A stretch of 64,000 nucleotides of DNA. Source: Gordonia hankookensis (GTDB lineage Bacteria; Actinomycetota; Actinomycetes; Mycobacteriales; Mycobacteriaceae). Positions 1-8,455 of this stretch are shown here, piece after piece. The stretch is taken from contig NZ_JACWMS010000001.1 in the NCBI RefSeq assembly GCF_014673215.1, positions 1,364,001 to 1,428,000 on the forward strand, in the 5' to 3' direction. Position numbers and translations under genes: made by a program. Within the stretch, counting starts at the first letter, position 1. Each line of letters opens with the position of its first letter. The notes beneath the pieces were generated by a model. That model was given only the letters and a program-made list of their open reading frames with translations. It was not told where the DNA came from and did no database searches.

Positions 1-807
1 CTCCAGCGCACCGCGATAGATGTCCGGGGCGTCGTCGTGCACCAGATGTCCGGCGTTCGGCACACGCAGGTACTGCGCTGCGCTGTGGGCCGAACACATG
101 GTGCGCATCTGCCCGGGTGGGGTCACCGAGTGCTCGGCCTCGATCACCAGCGACGGCACCCGCACCGAACTCCATTCGGACCAGAACTCCCGACCGCCCC
201 ACTCTTCGGCGATCTCCGACCAGATCGGCAGCCTGCCGTGCAACCGGCCGTCGTCGAAGGCCTCGTAGAAGTAGCGGCCGGCGACCTCGCCGAACATCTC
301 CTGCGCATGCGACATCGACACGAACCGCTCGGGCCAGCTGTCGAACCACGGCGTCCAGTTGCGGGTGGTACGGCCGCGGAAGTCCGGCGCCATGTCTTCG
401 ATCACCAGCGCCGACACCATCTCCGGGTAGGCGGCCGCCGTGCACCACGCGTGCAACGCGCCCATCGAATGACCGACAAGGACTGCGGGGCCCTGATCGA
501 TCCAGATGAGGACCTCGGCCAGATCGGTGACGAATCGCTCGGTGCTCAGCTCGGCGGGATCATCCGGCATCTCGACGTCGGCGCCGGTATGGAAGGCCGC
601 GTCGAGGGTGAAGACACGGCCGTGCCGTCGCAACCATGGGATCTGACGCCGCCAGGTGCGTCCGCGCCCCATCAGGCCGTGCAGCAGGACGATCGGGCCG
701 ACACCGCGGACAGGGTGGCCGTCGGAATCGGTCGGTCCGCCGTGATCGAGCAGACCGATGTCCGCGGTCCCGGTCTCCGGCGTCGGCGCGGTTCGAGTGG
801 CGGTCAC
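1..807 (-). CDS. Alpha/beta hydrolase (3' end outside window)
   Basis: Minus-strand reading frame open from a GTG at 807 to the left edge, so the stop codon is not seen. The protein shows the alpha/beta-hydrolase layout: an oxyanion-hole LLHGLMG near residue 41, the nucleophile elbow GHSMGA near 112-117 (Ser114), and a late NAGHLVHDD with the catalytic His, so only a short C-terminus is missing. The start is 29 bases below the stop of the DUF427 gene, suggesting one transcript. In M. tuberculosis a hydrolase gene (Rv3591c) also lies beside mhuD, which supports synteny. The substrate cannot be told from sequence; esterase, lipase or epoxide-hydrolase-like activity is possible. Confidence 0.85.
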   Translation of the reverse strand, partial: MTATRTAPTPETGTADIGLLDHGGPTDSDGHPVRGVGPIVLLHGLMGRGRTWRRQIPWLRRHGRVFTLDAAFHTGADVEMPDDPAELSTERFVTDLAEVLIWIDQGPAVLVGHSMGALHAWCTAAAYPEMVSALVIEDMAPDFRGRTTRNWTPWFDSWPERFVSMSHAQEMFGEVAGRYFYEAFDDGRLHGRLPIWSEIAEEWGGREFWSEWSSVRVPSLVIEAEHSVTPPGQMRTMCSAHSAAQYLRVPNAGHLVHDDAPDIYRGALE

Positions 808-836
808 GGCTGACAGGTTATTGCAGTCGCCGCCGA

Positions 837-1217
837 TCAGCCCGATGCCGCGTCGAGGTCGACCGACACCCGACCCGGATAGAACGCGACGTGGTCGGCG
901 ATCTCCGCGACGGCGTCATACGGGGACCGGTACACCCAGACCGCGTCGGTGAGCACCTCGTCCCCGAGAGTGAGGTCGTAGTAGTTGCACTCGCCCTTGT
1001 ACGGGCAGAAGGTGGTGGTCGTACTCTCGCGGAGCAACGACGGGTCCACGGATTCCCGGGGTATGTACTGCACGGGCGGGTACTCCGCCTCACGAAGGGT
1101 GAGCGCGTCCACCGTCCGCGCGACGACGGTGTCGCCGACGCTGACGACGACGCGATCGCCCGTCGGCGCCACCGTGATCGGGTGATCGGGCCCCGGTTCC
1201 AGTCTTCCGCGTGCCAT
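837..1217 (-). CDS. DUF427 domain protein
   Basis: A 126-residue cytosolic protein filling one DUF427 domain. The family signature is clear: CPYKGECNYYD at about 71-81, preceded by beta-rich sequence and followed by a conserved aromatic stretch (VWVYRSPYDAV). I start at the ATG giving MARGRLEPG; an upstream in-frame start at 1247 would add ten arginine-rich residues that do not look conserved. The biochemical function of DUF427 is unknown. The gene is upstream of, and probably co-transcribed with, the alpha/beta hydrolase, and is divergent from mhuD. Confidence 0.85.
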   Translation of the reverse strand: MARGRLEPGPDHPITVAPTGDRVVVSVGDTVVARTVDALTLREAEYPPVQYIPRESVDPSLLRESTTTTFCPYKGECNYYDLTLGDEVLTDAVWVYRSPYDAVAEIADHVAFYPGRVSVDLDAASG

Positions 1218-1291
1218 GACACCTCCACTGCGACGTCGTGCGGGCATTGAACTGTCGATACCTCACTCCAGCATGCCAGTAGGGTGGGTCC

Positions 1292-1600
1292 ATGGCAGTT
1301 GTGAAGATCAATGCGATTTCGGTACCCGACGGCGCCGGACCGGAACTCGAGAAGCGATTCGCGAATCGCGCCCATTCGGTCGACGGCTCACCGGGATTCC
1401 TCGGATTCCAGTTGCTGCGTCCCGTGAAGGGCGACGACCGGTACTTCGTGGTCACCCAGTGGGAGTCCGAAGAGGACTTCCAGGCGTGGGCGTCGGGCCC
1501 GGCCAAGGAGGCACACTCGGGTGAGCGTGCGAAGCCGGTGGCGAGCGGCGCCGACCTGCTCGAGTTCGAGGTCGTACTCGACGCCAAACCCAGCGCCTGA
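1292..1600 (+). CDS. mhuD: MhuD-type heme-degrading monooxygenase
   Basis: A 102-residue ABM-fold protein matching the mycobacterial heme oxygenase MhuD (Rv3592) almost end to end (VVKINAI, SPGFLGFQLLRPVKG, LLEFEVVLD). The residues known to matter in MhuD are at the same positions: Asn7, Trp66 and the heme-ligand His75. MhuD cleaves heme in the cytosol and releases iron and mycobilin. The gene is divergent from the DUF427/hydrolase pair and five bases upstream of the Lon-N-domain gene. No iron-regulator box was recognised in the short divergent gap. Confidence 0.93.
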   Translation: MAVVKINAISVPDGAGPELEKRFANRAHSVDGSPGFLGFQLLRPVKGDDRYFVVTQWESEEDFQAWASGPAKEAHSGERAKPVASGADLLEFEVVLDAKPSA

Positions 1601-1605
1601 CGGGC

Positions 1606-2265
1606 GTGCCGCGCGCCTCGGGCACGCCGATGTTCCCACTGGGAACCGCACTCTTGCCCGGTGAGCCGCTGCCCTTGCGGATCTTCGAGCCGCGATACCG
1701 CCAGATGCTGGCCGACTGCCTCGACGGCGACGATCAGGAGTCGCCGTCGGCCACGCCCCGTGACGCGGGGTTCGGAGTCGTGCTGATCGCGCGTGGCCAC
1801 GAGGTCGGCGGCGGCGACGTCCGGCATGATGTGGGCACCTTCGCCCGCATCGAGAACCTGATGCGCCGTCCCGACGGCCGGGCATCGCTCACCTGCACCG
1901 GCGCAGCGCGAATCCGGATCACCGAGTGGCTCCTCGACGATCCTTATCCGAGAGCTGTCACCGAGGCCCTCCCGCAGCCCCGAATCGGCCCCGACGACCA
2001 TGCCAGGGTGATCGACCTCGGCCTGGCGCTGCGCGCCTTCGTCGACGAGGTGGCCACCACCCGGCCCGAGGCGGTACCGGTCGGTCTTCCGGATTTCGAC
2101 GTCGCCGACCTCGCCGAACACGGCCTGTTCGAGTGGGCCACCCGGCTGCCCATCGGCCCGGCCGACCGGCAGCAGCTGCTCGAATGCGACACGGTGGCTG
2201 AGCAGATCTCCGTTCTCGACGATGTCGTCGAGGGACTCACGGCGATGATCCGCTTCGGTCGCTGA
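1606..2265 (+). CDS. Lon N-terminal (substrate-binding) domain protein
   Basis: A 219-residue protein made of a Lon protease substrate-binding domain without ATPase or protease parts. The hallmark is at the N-terminus (MFPLGTALLPGEPLPLRIFEPRYR region, residues 9-32), followed by a beta-rich region and a helical C-terminus (about 130-219). It starts with a GTG five bases after the mhuD stop; an ATG at 1630 is the alternative start and lies directly on the conserved motif. Stand-alone Lon-N proteins are widespread in actinobacteria and have no settled function. Confidence 0.85.
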   Translation: MPRASGTPMFPLGTALLPGEPLPLRIFEPRYRQMLADCLDGDDQESPSATPRDAGFGVVLIARGHEVGGGDVRHDVGTFARIENLMRRPDGRASLTCTGAARIRITEWLLDDPYPRAVTEALPQPRIGPDDHARVIDLGLALRAFVDEVATTRPEAVPVGLPDFDVADLAEHGLFEWATRLPIGPADRQQLLECDTVAEQISVLDDVVEGLTAMIRFGR

Positions 2266-2329
2266 CGTCTGCCGGGCGAGAATGCCCGGTTCGGTCGACG
2301 CAGGTGGCGACCACCCCTGGCCCCGAAGT

Positions 2330-2343
2330 TAGAACGTGTTCTA
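2330..2343. promoter_or_regulatory. KstR operator (perfect consensus)
   Basis: TAGAACGTGTTCTA is a perfect palindrome and matches the KstR consensus TnnAACnnGTTnnA. It lies 45 bases upstream of the aldehyde dehydrogenase ATG, as expected for repression of that gene by the cholesterol-responsive TetR factor KstR. The kstR gene itself is not in this window. Confidence 0.9.
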
Positions 2344-2388
2344 GTATCGGTTGTGGAGTAGTTCACACCACCACTCAGGAGCACATCT

Positions 2389-3891
2389 ATGACCGAGACC
2401 GTCGAGTCCCGTCCGGCATCCGACCTGGTCGGCGCCGGCGACCAACCGCAACTGTTCATCGGTGGACAGTGGGTGGATCCGCATTCGACCGAGACGCTCG
2501 AGGTGTTCTCGCCCGCCACCGGCGAGCGGGTCGGTTCCGTACCGCTCGCCGACGAGGTCGATGTCGACACCGCGGTCAAGGCCGCCCGGGCCGCATTCGC
2601 GTCGGGCGTCTGGCGCGACACCGCACCGGCCGATCGCGCCGCGGTCCTCAACCGCGCGGCCGATCTGATCAATGAGCGCATGGGCGAGATCAGCAGCCTG
2701 GTCTCTGCCGAGATGGGCGCCACCCCCACCGATGTCACCACCCTCCAGGGGCTGGCCGGCACCGGAGTGCTGCAGGGATACGCCGCCGCCACCACCGACT
2801 TCGCGTGGGAGGAGAAGCGCGCCGGACTGTTCGGTGAGACCCTGGTGACCCGCGAGGCCGTCGGCGTCGTGGGCGCGATCATCGCCTGGAACGTCCCGCT
2901 GTTCCTGCTGTGCAACAAGTTCGGTCCCGCGCTGGCAGCCGGCTGTTCCATCGTGCTCAAGCCCGCTCCCGAGACGCCACTGAACGCGAACCTGCTCGCG
3001 CAGCTCTTCGTCGAGGCGGGCGTTCCCGAAGGCGTGATCTCGGTGGTGCCCGGCGGGGTCGCCGCGGGCCAGGCGCTGGTCGACCATCCCGACGTCGACA
3101 AGATCACCTTCACCGGCTCCACCGTCGCCGGCCGTGCGATCGCCGCGCGCTGCGGCGAGACCCTCAAACGCTGTTCGCTGGAACTCGGCGGCAAGTCGGC
3201 CGCGATCGTCCTCGACGATGTCGACCTCGAGGCCAACATCCACATGCTGGTCTTCTCGGCCGGCCTGATCAACGCAGGCCAGGCGTGCGTCGCCCAGACG
3301 CGCGTTCTGGTCCCACGCTCGCGCCACGACGAGATCGTCGATGCGATGGTCGCCACCGCCAAGACCTTCACCCCGGGACTTCCGACGGCCGAGGGCACCG
3401 GGCTCGGCCCGATCATCACCGCCAAGCAGCGGGACAAGGTGGAGGGTTACGTGGCGAAGGGCAAGGAGGAAGGCGCAACCGCTGTGCTCGAGGGCACCCG
3501 CCCCGAGGGGCTGGAGAACGGCTTCTACGTCACCCCGACGATCTTCACCGGTGTCACCAACGACATGACGATCGCGCGCGAGGAGATCTTCGGCCCGGTC
3601 ATCAGCGTGATCGCCTATGACACCGTCGACGAGGCCGTCGCCATCGCCAACGACTCCGATTACGGTCTGGCGGGGTCGATCTGGACTGCCGACGTCGAGC
3701 GCGGCGTCGAGATCGCCAAGCAGGTCCGCACCGGAACGCTCGGGATCAACTGGTACGCCATCGATCCCGGGTCACCCTTCGGCGGGTACAAGAACTCGGG
3801 CATCGGACGCGAGAACGGCCGCGAGGGGCTCGAATCCTACGTCGAGCACAAGTCGATCCTCATGCCGATGGGATACACTTCCGAATCCTGA
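2389..3891 (+). CDS. NAD(P)-dependent aldehyde dehydrogenase, KstR-controlled
   Basis: A 500-residue class-I-type aldehyde dehydrogenase with the full catalytic set: Asn168 in AWNVP, Lys191 in KPAPE, FTGS at 241-244, Glu265 in LELGGK and the nucleophile Cys300 in NAGQAC. It oxidises an aldehyde to the acid through a thioester with the active-site cysteine. The KstR box 45 bases upstream places it in the sterol regulon; a side-chain (C26) aldehyde or propionaldehyde-type product would be a sensible substrate, but that is inference. It is monocistronic: a strong terminator follows, and the mce4 operon comes from the opposite strand. Confidence 0.9.
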   Translation: MTETVESRPASDLVGAGDQPQLFIGGQWVDPHSTETLEVFSPATGERVGSVPLADEVDVDTAVKAARAAFASGVWRDTAPADRAAVLNRAADLINERMGEISSLVSAEMGATPTDVTTLQGLAGTGVLQGYAAATTDFAWEEKRAGLFGETLVTREAVGVVGAIIAWNVPLFLLCNKFGPALAAGCSIVLKPAPETPLNANLLAQLFVEAGVPEGVISVVPGGVAAGQALVDHPDVDKITFTGSTVAGRAIAARCGETLKRCSLELGGKSAAIVLDDVDLEANIHMLVFSAGLINAGQACVAQTRVLVPRSRHDEIVDAMVATAKTFTPGLPTAEGTGLGPIITAKQRDKVEGYVAKGKEEGATAVLEGTRPEGLENGFYVTPTIFTGVTNDMTIAREEIFGPVISVIAYDTVDEAVAIANDSDYGLAGSIWTADVERGVEIAKQVRTGTLGINWYAIDPGSPFGGYKNSGIGRENGREGLESYVEHKSILMPMGYTSES

Positions 3892-3908
3892 TCTCTCACA
3901 GGGGAATC

Positions 3909-3944
3909 GGGGCCGGTCGCCGAAAGGTGACCGGCCCCGTTTTT
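3909..3944 (+). terminator. Rho-independent terminator after aldehyde dehydrogenase
   Basis: A 10-bp GC-rich stem GGGGCCGGTC/GACCGGCCCC extends by three more pairs (one G-U) to a GAAA tetraloop and is followed by five T residues. It starts 17 bases after the stop codon. Confidence 0.9.
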
Positions 3945-4002
3945 CGTCTGAGCCGACGCACCTGCCCAGAAAAGCGGGCGGGACAAGTCCGAACCAGCTG
4001 CC

Positions 4003-4093
4003 GATCGAGTAGTCCCGAGCTTGCGAGGGAGCGTATCGAGGTCGCCGCAGCAGGCCTCGATACGCCTCGTCGCAAGCTCCTCGACTATTCGAC
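4003..4093. repeat. REP-like inverted repeat, locus 1
   Basis: Imperfect inverted repeat between the converging aldehyde dehydrogenase and mce4 operon. The left arm begins ATCGAGTAG and reads to GCGTATCGAGG; the right arm mirrors it from CCTCGATACGC to CTATTCGACC. It belongs to a family of elements with arms like GGTCGAGTAG...CGTATCGAGACC found at seven places in the window. It may serve as a bidirectional transcription stop. Confidence 0.8.
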
Positions 4094-4116
4094 CAGCAAA
4101 CGACCGCGGAGTCGGC

Positions 4117-4743
4117 TCAGCCCGCGGGGGGAGCTGACGGGGCAGGCGATGCCGACGGAGTCGCCGACGACGGGTCCTTCGACGTCGGCATGGGAACAGC
4201 GCCGGGCGGCGGGGTGTCCGTCTGCTCGACACGGCTACGGAACGAGTCGTCGGTGATCACGTCGATCCCGTTGATCATCCACCGATCGCCCTGCTTGACC
4301 ATGCTGAACGTCAGCCTGCTCGGGTCAACGCGGACGAGTTCCTTGTTGTTGCGCGTGACCGACTGGTTCATGAAGATCAGCACCTTGGAGGTGTCCTGGG
4401 TGTTGGTCACCACGCCGGCGTCCTGGATGGTCACGGCCGACACCACCCCTTGCTTGCGCACCTCGGCGGCGAGATTGTTCTTGGTGACCAGGTCGTCGTA
4501 GGTCGGCTTCGCCGCACCGGTCAACACCGACTTCGACTCAGCGATGTGCTGATCGACGTTCTGCGGGGTGTACCCGAACATGGTGGTGGCGTAGCCTTTT
4601 GCCGCATCCAGAGACGAGTTCCGCGCGTTCTCGGTTGCTCGGTCATCGAAGAACCGGATACCGAGGAACACCGTCACCGCCGCAGCCGCGACCAGCAATA
4701 TGACAAGTGTTGCCGCGACGACGCGGCCGGTGGTGATACGCAT
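4117..4743 (-). CDS. Mce4-associated membrane protein (Rv3492c-like)
   Basis: A 208-residue protein with one N-terminal membrane anchor (about residues 8-30, RVVAATLVILLVAAAAVTVF) and an extracytoplasmic NTF2-like domain (about 40-170), typical of the Mam proteins at the end of mce operons. The C-terminus (about 178-208) is a Pro/Ser/Ala-rich tail. Its start is directly beside the stop of the upstream Mce-associated gene, so the two are translationally linked. Such proteins are thought to stabilise or assemble the Mce transporter. It is the last gene of the mce4 operon. Confidence 0.88.
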   Translation of the reverse strand: MRITTGRVVAATLVILLVAAAAVTVFLGIRFFDDRATENARNSSLDAAKGYATTMFGYTPQNVDQHIAESKSVLTGAAKPTYDDLVTKNNLAAEVRKQGVVSAVTIQDAGVVTNTQDTSKVLIFMNQSVTRNNKELVRVDPSRLTFSMVKQGDRWMINGIDVITDDSFRSRVEQTDTPPPGAVPMPTSKDPSSATPSASPAPSAPPAG

Positions 4744-5775
4744 CTACGTCACCCACTCGAAGTTCGTCATCTTCAGGTCGCCGTTGATCCGGGTCATCTG
4801 CACCCGCCACCGGAACGTCTGAACGATCGTCTCCTCCTTGGGATCCGGATTCTTCATCTGCCACCCGTAGACGACGATGGCAGTTCCCTCGTCCGGCTCC
4901 GCCTTGGTCACGGCCTCCGACAGGATCGTGGTCTTGGTGTCGATCTTCTGGTCCTTGACCAGACCGACGGCCTGCTTCATCGAGTCCTGCATCTGCTGCT
5001 GAGCCTTGCCACTCGTCTTGTCCTGCAGCGTCTTCAGAGCACCGTCGACATTGTTGGGGTTGAGTGTGGTCAGGTTGACGATCATCTGCGAGGCGAAATC
5101 CGAGTACTCGGCTCGCAGATCGTTCTTCGTGTCATAACGGTTGATACCGACCGCGAAGATCACCGACACCGCAACGCAGGCGACGATCACGACCCCACAC
5201 ACGGAGGCCAGGACGATGCGCTTGGTCCGCGACGAATCGGTGCCCTTGTAGCGCACCGCCGAGCCGTCGCCTGCAAGACGATCGTCACGGCTCCGGCGCG
5301 ACGCGGCATTGCGCGCACGCCGACGCTCCCGATAGGTGAGCTGATCACCCGCCACCGGGACGGATTGTTCCTCGGAGTCGCTCTTGCCGGCGTCGCCCTT
5401 CTCGGCGTCACTCTTGTCGGCGTCACTCTTGTCGGCGTCACTCTTGTCGGCGTCACTCTTGTCGGCGTCACTCACGCCGGTGCCGCCGTTGGCAGTGTCG
5501 CCCTTGTCTTTTTCCTCTGCGTTATCGACGGCGTCGGACGACGGCTCCTCGGCAGGCGCCGCGGCCGCGCCGGACGTCGCCGAACTCGGAGGCTGTTTCC
5601 GCCCACGGCCGAGCGGCGCCTTGCGAACTGGCGCCTTGCGAACGGGCGCGCGACGAACAGGCCTCGACGGGGCCGACGCCTGTTCCTCCGTATTCTCCGG
5701 GCTGGGGTCGGGCGTGGTGTCCTCGGGCTTGTCCGAGGTCACTTCTGCACCGTGCTGCTGATCATGCTCTCCCAC
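4744..5775 (-). CDS. Mce4-associated membrane protein with long disordered N-terminus (Rv3493c-like)
   Basis: About 343 residues: a long charged, Pro/Ala/Asp/Lys-rich cytoplasmic N-terminus (about 1-180), one membrane segment (about 187-212, IVLASVCGVVIVACVAVSVIF), then an NTF2-like extracytoplasmic domain. The N-terminus contains tandem DADKS pentapeptides. Two starts are possible. GTG at 5775 has a plausible AAGGA upstream but overlaps mce4F by 37 bases; GTG at 5742 overlaps the mce4F stop as GTGA, which is the more usual operon junction. It probably assists assembly of the Mce4 complex. Confidence 0.85.
   Translation of the reverse strand: MGEHDQQHGAEVTSDKPEDTTPDPSPENTEEQASAPSRPVRRAPVRKAPVRKAPLGRGRKQPPSSATSGAAAAPAEEPSSDAVDNAEEKDKGDTANGGTGVSDADKSDADKSDADKSDADKSDAEKGDAGKSDSEEQSVPVAGDQLTYRERRRARNAASRRSRDDRLAGDGSAVRYKGTDSSRTKRIVLASVCGVVIVACVAVSVIFAVGINRYDTKNDLRAEYSDFASQMIVNLTTLNPNNVDGALKTLQDKTSGKAQQQMQDSMKQAVGLVKDQKIDTKTTILSEAVTKAEPDEGTAIVVYGWQMKNPDPKEETIVQTFRWRVQMTRINGDLKMTNFEWVT
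5386..5475. repeat. 15-bp tandem repeat inside Mce-associated gene
   Basis: About six head-to-tail copies of the 15-mer GTCGGCGTCACTCTT (outer copies diverged) keep the reading frame and encode a DADKS/DAEKG pentapeptide array in the disordered cytoplasmic N-terminus. Copy number is likely to vary between strains through replication slippage. Confidence 0.9.
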
Positions 5776-7202
5776 GTACTGTCTTGTCCTTGTGAATCCT
5801 GCCCGAGACCGGCGTTGTAGGTCTTGCCGTCCGGACCGATGTAGTCACCCGTCTTCGGATCGTACGGGGTGGCATACACCGCGGCGCCAGGCGTGTAGCT
5901 CGACGGGGTCGCCTCGGCGGTCTGACCGGTCGGTGCCCTGGCCGAAGACTTGGCAGGCGACTTGGTCGACGCATTCGCCGGAGCTTTCAGCCCGAACGGC
6001 AGACCGTTCGGGAAGGCCACGTTCTCGCCCTTCGGCTTGTACCCCGTTCGGCATTCCTCGGGTGTCGGCGCCCGACGGCCCGGGAACTCGGCGCAGGGGA
6101 AGTTGCGGGCACCGCGCACCGCGAGGTTCGAATCCTGGGGCACGCGGCACAGCATGCCCGGCGGGATGTCGCGCGGGGTCTGGATCGCCGGCGACCGCCA
6201 TTGCGAAGCGGGCATGAAACCCATCGTGCAGGTCCCCGGGTCCTGGAAGCCCAGCGCGAAGTCCACGTTGGCGCCGTAATGACCGTTCTCGGTGTTCAGC
6301 GCCGTGACGAGTGCGGCTATCAGTCGCGGATAGAGCACCACGATCTGCTGGAGATTCGGATGGTAGACGGCCAGCGTCTTCGCCGACACGCCGAGATTCG
6401 CGATGAGCATCGGCAGAGTCTGGTTCATCGACGAGAAGAGCTCCTGCGTCTGCGACGCGGTGGAGGGCCCCTTCTCCAGGATGTCGGTGACCTCCGGGTT
6501 GTTGGCCCGCAGCTGGTCGGTGAACTTGGTGACGTCCGAGGTCCAGGAACGGATCTCGTCGGTGGTCTGCGACTGCGTGGACAGCAACGGCCCGGCCTGG
6601 TCGATGAGTTTCATCAACGGCTCGGTGTTCTTCGATGCATCGCCCACCAGCAGCGTCATCGAGTCGAGCAGTCGCTGCAATTGCTCGCCGGTGCCGTTGA
6701 AGGCATCGAAGGCCTCATCCATCACCGAGCGAAGCTTTGTGTTCCCGACCTTGTCCAGCAGCGCGTTCGCCTGGTCGAGCATGGTCGAGATCTCGACGGG
6801 CACCTGGCCACTGTCCACCACCGACCCGTCGTAGAGGTGGCCGGAAGGTCCGTTCGGGACCGGTGTGAACTCGACGTACTGCTCGCCGATCGCCGACACG
6901 CTGCGCACCGCAGCCTGCGACGACGCCGGGATCTCGGTGTCGCTGCCGATCGACAGGTCGGCGACCACGCCGTTCTCGGTCAGCTTGACCGCAGTGACCT
7001 TGCCGACGTTCACGCCACGGAAGCTGACGTTCGCGTTCTGGTAGAGCCCACCGCTACTCGGCAACTTGAGCTCGACGCGGTACTCCCCGATCCCGAACAT
7101 CGACGGGATGCGAATGTAGAAGATCGCCATCGCGACCAGCGCGATCACCGTGACGATGGCGAAGATGAGCAGCTGGATCCGGACGAAGCGAGTGATCTTC
7201 AT
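5739..7202 (-). CDS. mce4F: Mce4F, MCE-family subunit of steroid importer
   Basis: A 487-residue Mce protein: one N-terminal membrane helix (about 8-30), an MCE/MlaD domain (about 38-118, with SSGGLYQNANVSFRGVNVGKV), a long helical region (about 140-310), then a low-complexity Pro/Thr/Ser tail rich in YDPKTGDYIGPDGK-like sequence. It is the sixth Mce subunit and should help form the periplasm-spanning lipid channel fed by the YrbE permeases. Its ATG overlaps the mce4E stop by one base (ATGA type), fitting strict operon coupling. Position and size match Rv3494c. Confidence 0.93.
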   Translation of the reverse strand: MKITRFVRIQLLIFAIVTVIALVAMAIFYIRIPSMFGIGEYRVELKLPSSGGLYQNANVSFRGVNVGKVTAVKLTENGVVADLSIGSDTEIPASSQAAVRSVSAIGEQYVEFTPVPNGPSGHLYDGSVVDSGQVPVEISTMLDQANALLDKVGNTKLRSVMDEAFDAFNGTGEQLQRLLDSMTLLVGDASKNTEPLMKLIDQAGPLLSTQSQTTDEIRSWTSDVTKFTDQLRANNPEVTDILEKGPSTASQTQELFSSMNQTLPMLIANLGVSAKTLAVYHPNLQQIVVLYPRLIAALVTALNTENGHYGANVDFALGFQDPGTCTMGFMPASQWRSPAIQTPRDIPPGMLCRVPQDSNLAVRGARNFPCAEFPGRRAPTPEECRTGYKPKGENVAFPNGLPFGLKAPANASTKSPAKSSARAPTGQTAEATPSSYTPGAAVYATPYDPKTGDYIGPDGKTYNAGLGQDSQGQDSTWESMISSTVQK

Positions 7203-8455
7203 CAGTTACCCCCGCTCTTCTTGGGTGCCGGGGCCGAGGCGGTCGCCGGGGTACGCCCGTTCGACTGCTTCTTGTTCGGCTGCATCCCCTCCGGGCTCAG
7301 CGGTGAGGTGAACGGGTCGAGGCCGCGCTTGGCGGCACCCGCCTGCTGCCCGACGATGCCTTCCGGGCCGACCAGGCCGACCGACGACAACAGTCCGCGT
7401 GACAGGCGTCCGAAGGTCAGATCGAGGACGAGGTCGGAGTTCACGTAGTCGCCCTTCACGATCTTCGGGATAGCCGACTCGTAGAACGGGAACGTCAGGA
7501 ATATTCCGAGCGACTGTGTCAGCGCGGGCCCGGTCGCCTGCAACTGATCGAGCACCGGGGCGAGATTCGACACGATGGTCTTGATGTCCTTGTCGTTCGC
7601 GTCGATGATGTCGTTGCTCGTCTTCGAGAGCTTGCCCAGCGCACCCAGGGTGTCGGTGAACTGTTGCTTCTGCTCGTTGAGAAGCCCGAGGATCTGCGGT
7701 CCGTCGGCGAGCGCCTTCTCCACGGTCGGGGTCTGCTCGTTGATCGACGCAGCCAGGCGATCGAGGCCCTCGGTCGCCCGGATGATGTTGGCCTTCTGGT
7801 TGTTCAGGTCGCCCACCAGGGTGTTCAACCGCGGTACCAGCTTGCTGATGGTGTCCTGACGACCGGTGAAGACCGAGTTCATCTCGTGCACGATGTCGCC
7901 GAACTGCGCCAGACCACCACCGTTGAGCACCACCGACAACGAACTCAGCACCTGCTCGGTGGTCGGGTAGGTACACGCCGCGACCTGCTGTGCCGAATTG
8001 ATGTCGGGCACCGACGGTGCACCGGGACTCGTGGTGATGTTGCTCTGCTCAGGACATTTGGTGAGCGGGATCTCCTCGCCTGCCGCCATCACACCGCCGG
8101 TCGGGTTTTCCGGCTGGACGATTTGCAGGTGCGACGACCCGAGCACACTGGTCATCCCGACCATCACATGCGAGCCGCGAGGCACCGTGACACCCGGGTT
8201 GAGACGAATGTCCACGTGGGCGTTCCAGTTGTCCACCGTGATGGGCCCGACGCTGCCGACCGTCGCGTCGTCGATCATCACCGGCGCATTCGACACCAGC
8301 CCGGCAGCCGTCGGGATCATCGCGGAGATCTGGTACGACCCGTTGCCGGTGCCCTGCGCCCCCGGGATCGCCATGCTGTTGAGTCCCTGGAAACTGCACC
8401 CGGACACACCGGCGATCAGGACCGCGGCGATGACCGCAATTCTCGCCCGACGCAT
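7202..8455 (-). CDS. mce4E: Mce4E, lipoprotein subunit (LprN-like)
   Basis: A 417-residue Mce-family lipoprotein. The signal peptide ends in a lipobox AGVSGC with the acylated Cys at residue 20. An MCE domain follows (about 38-118, PTAAGLVSNAPVMIDDATVG), then helical repeats, and a lysine/proline-rich C-terminus. The E subunit is the lipoprotein in every mce operon, and this gene sits at the expected position. Both junctions with mce4D and mce4F are one-base stop/start overlaps. Confidence 0.93.
   Translation of the reverse strand: MRRARIAVIAAVLIAGVSGCSFQGLNSMAIPGAQGTGNGSYQISAMIPTAAGLVSNAPVMIDDATVGSVGPITVDNWNAHVDIRLNPGVTVPRGSHVMVGMTSVLGSSHLQIVQPENPTGGVMAAGEEIPLTKCPEQSNITTSPGAPSVPDINSAQQVAACTYPTTEQVLSSLSVVLNGGGLAQFGDIVHEMNSVFTGRQDTISKLVPRLNTLVGDLNNQKANIIRATEGLDRLAASINEQTPTVEKALADGPQILGLLNEQKQQFTDTLGALGKLSKTSNDIIDANDKDIKTIVSNLAPVLDQLQATGPALTQSLGIFLTFPFYESAIPKIVKGDYVNSDLVLDLTFGRLSRGLLSSVGLVGPEGIVGQQAGAAKRGLDPFTSPLSPEGMQPNKKQSNGRTPATASAPAPKKSGGN

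Noticed and set aside
4450..5820. 456-codon plus-strand frame with repeated LVGVTLVGV
   Set aside because: The repeat is the antisense reading of the DADKS tandem repeat in the Mce-associated gene; no real protein family is seen.
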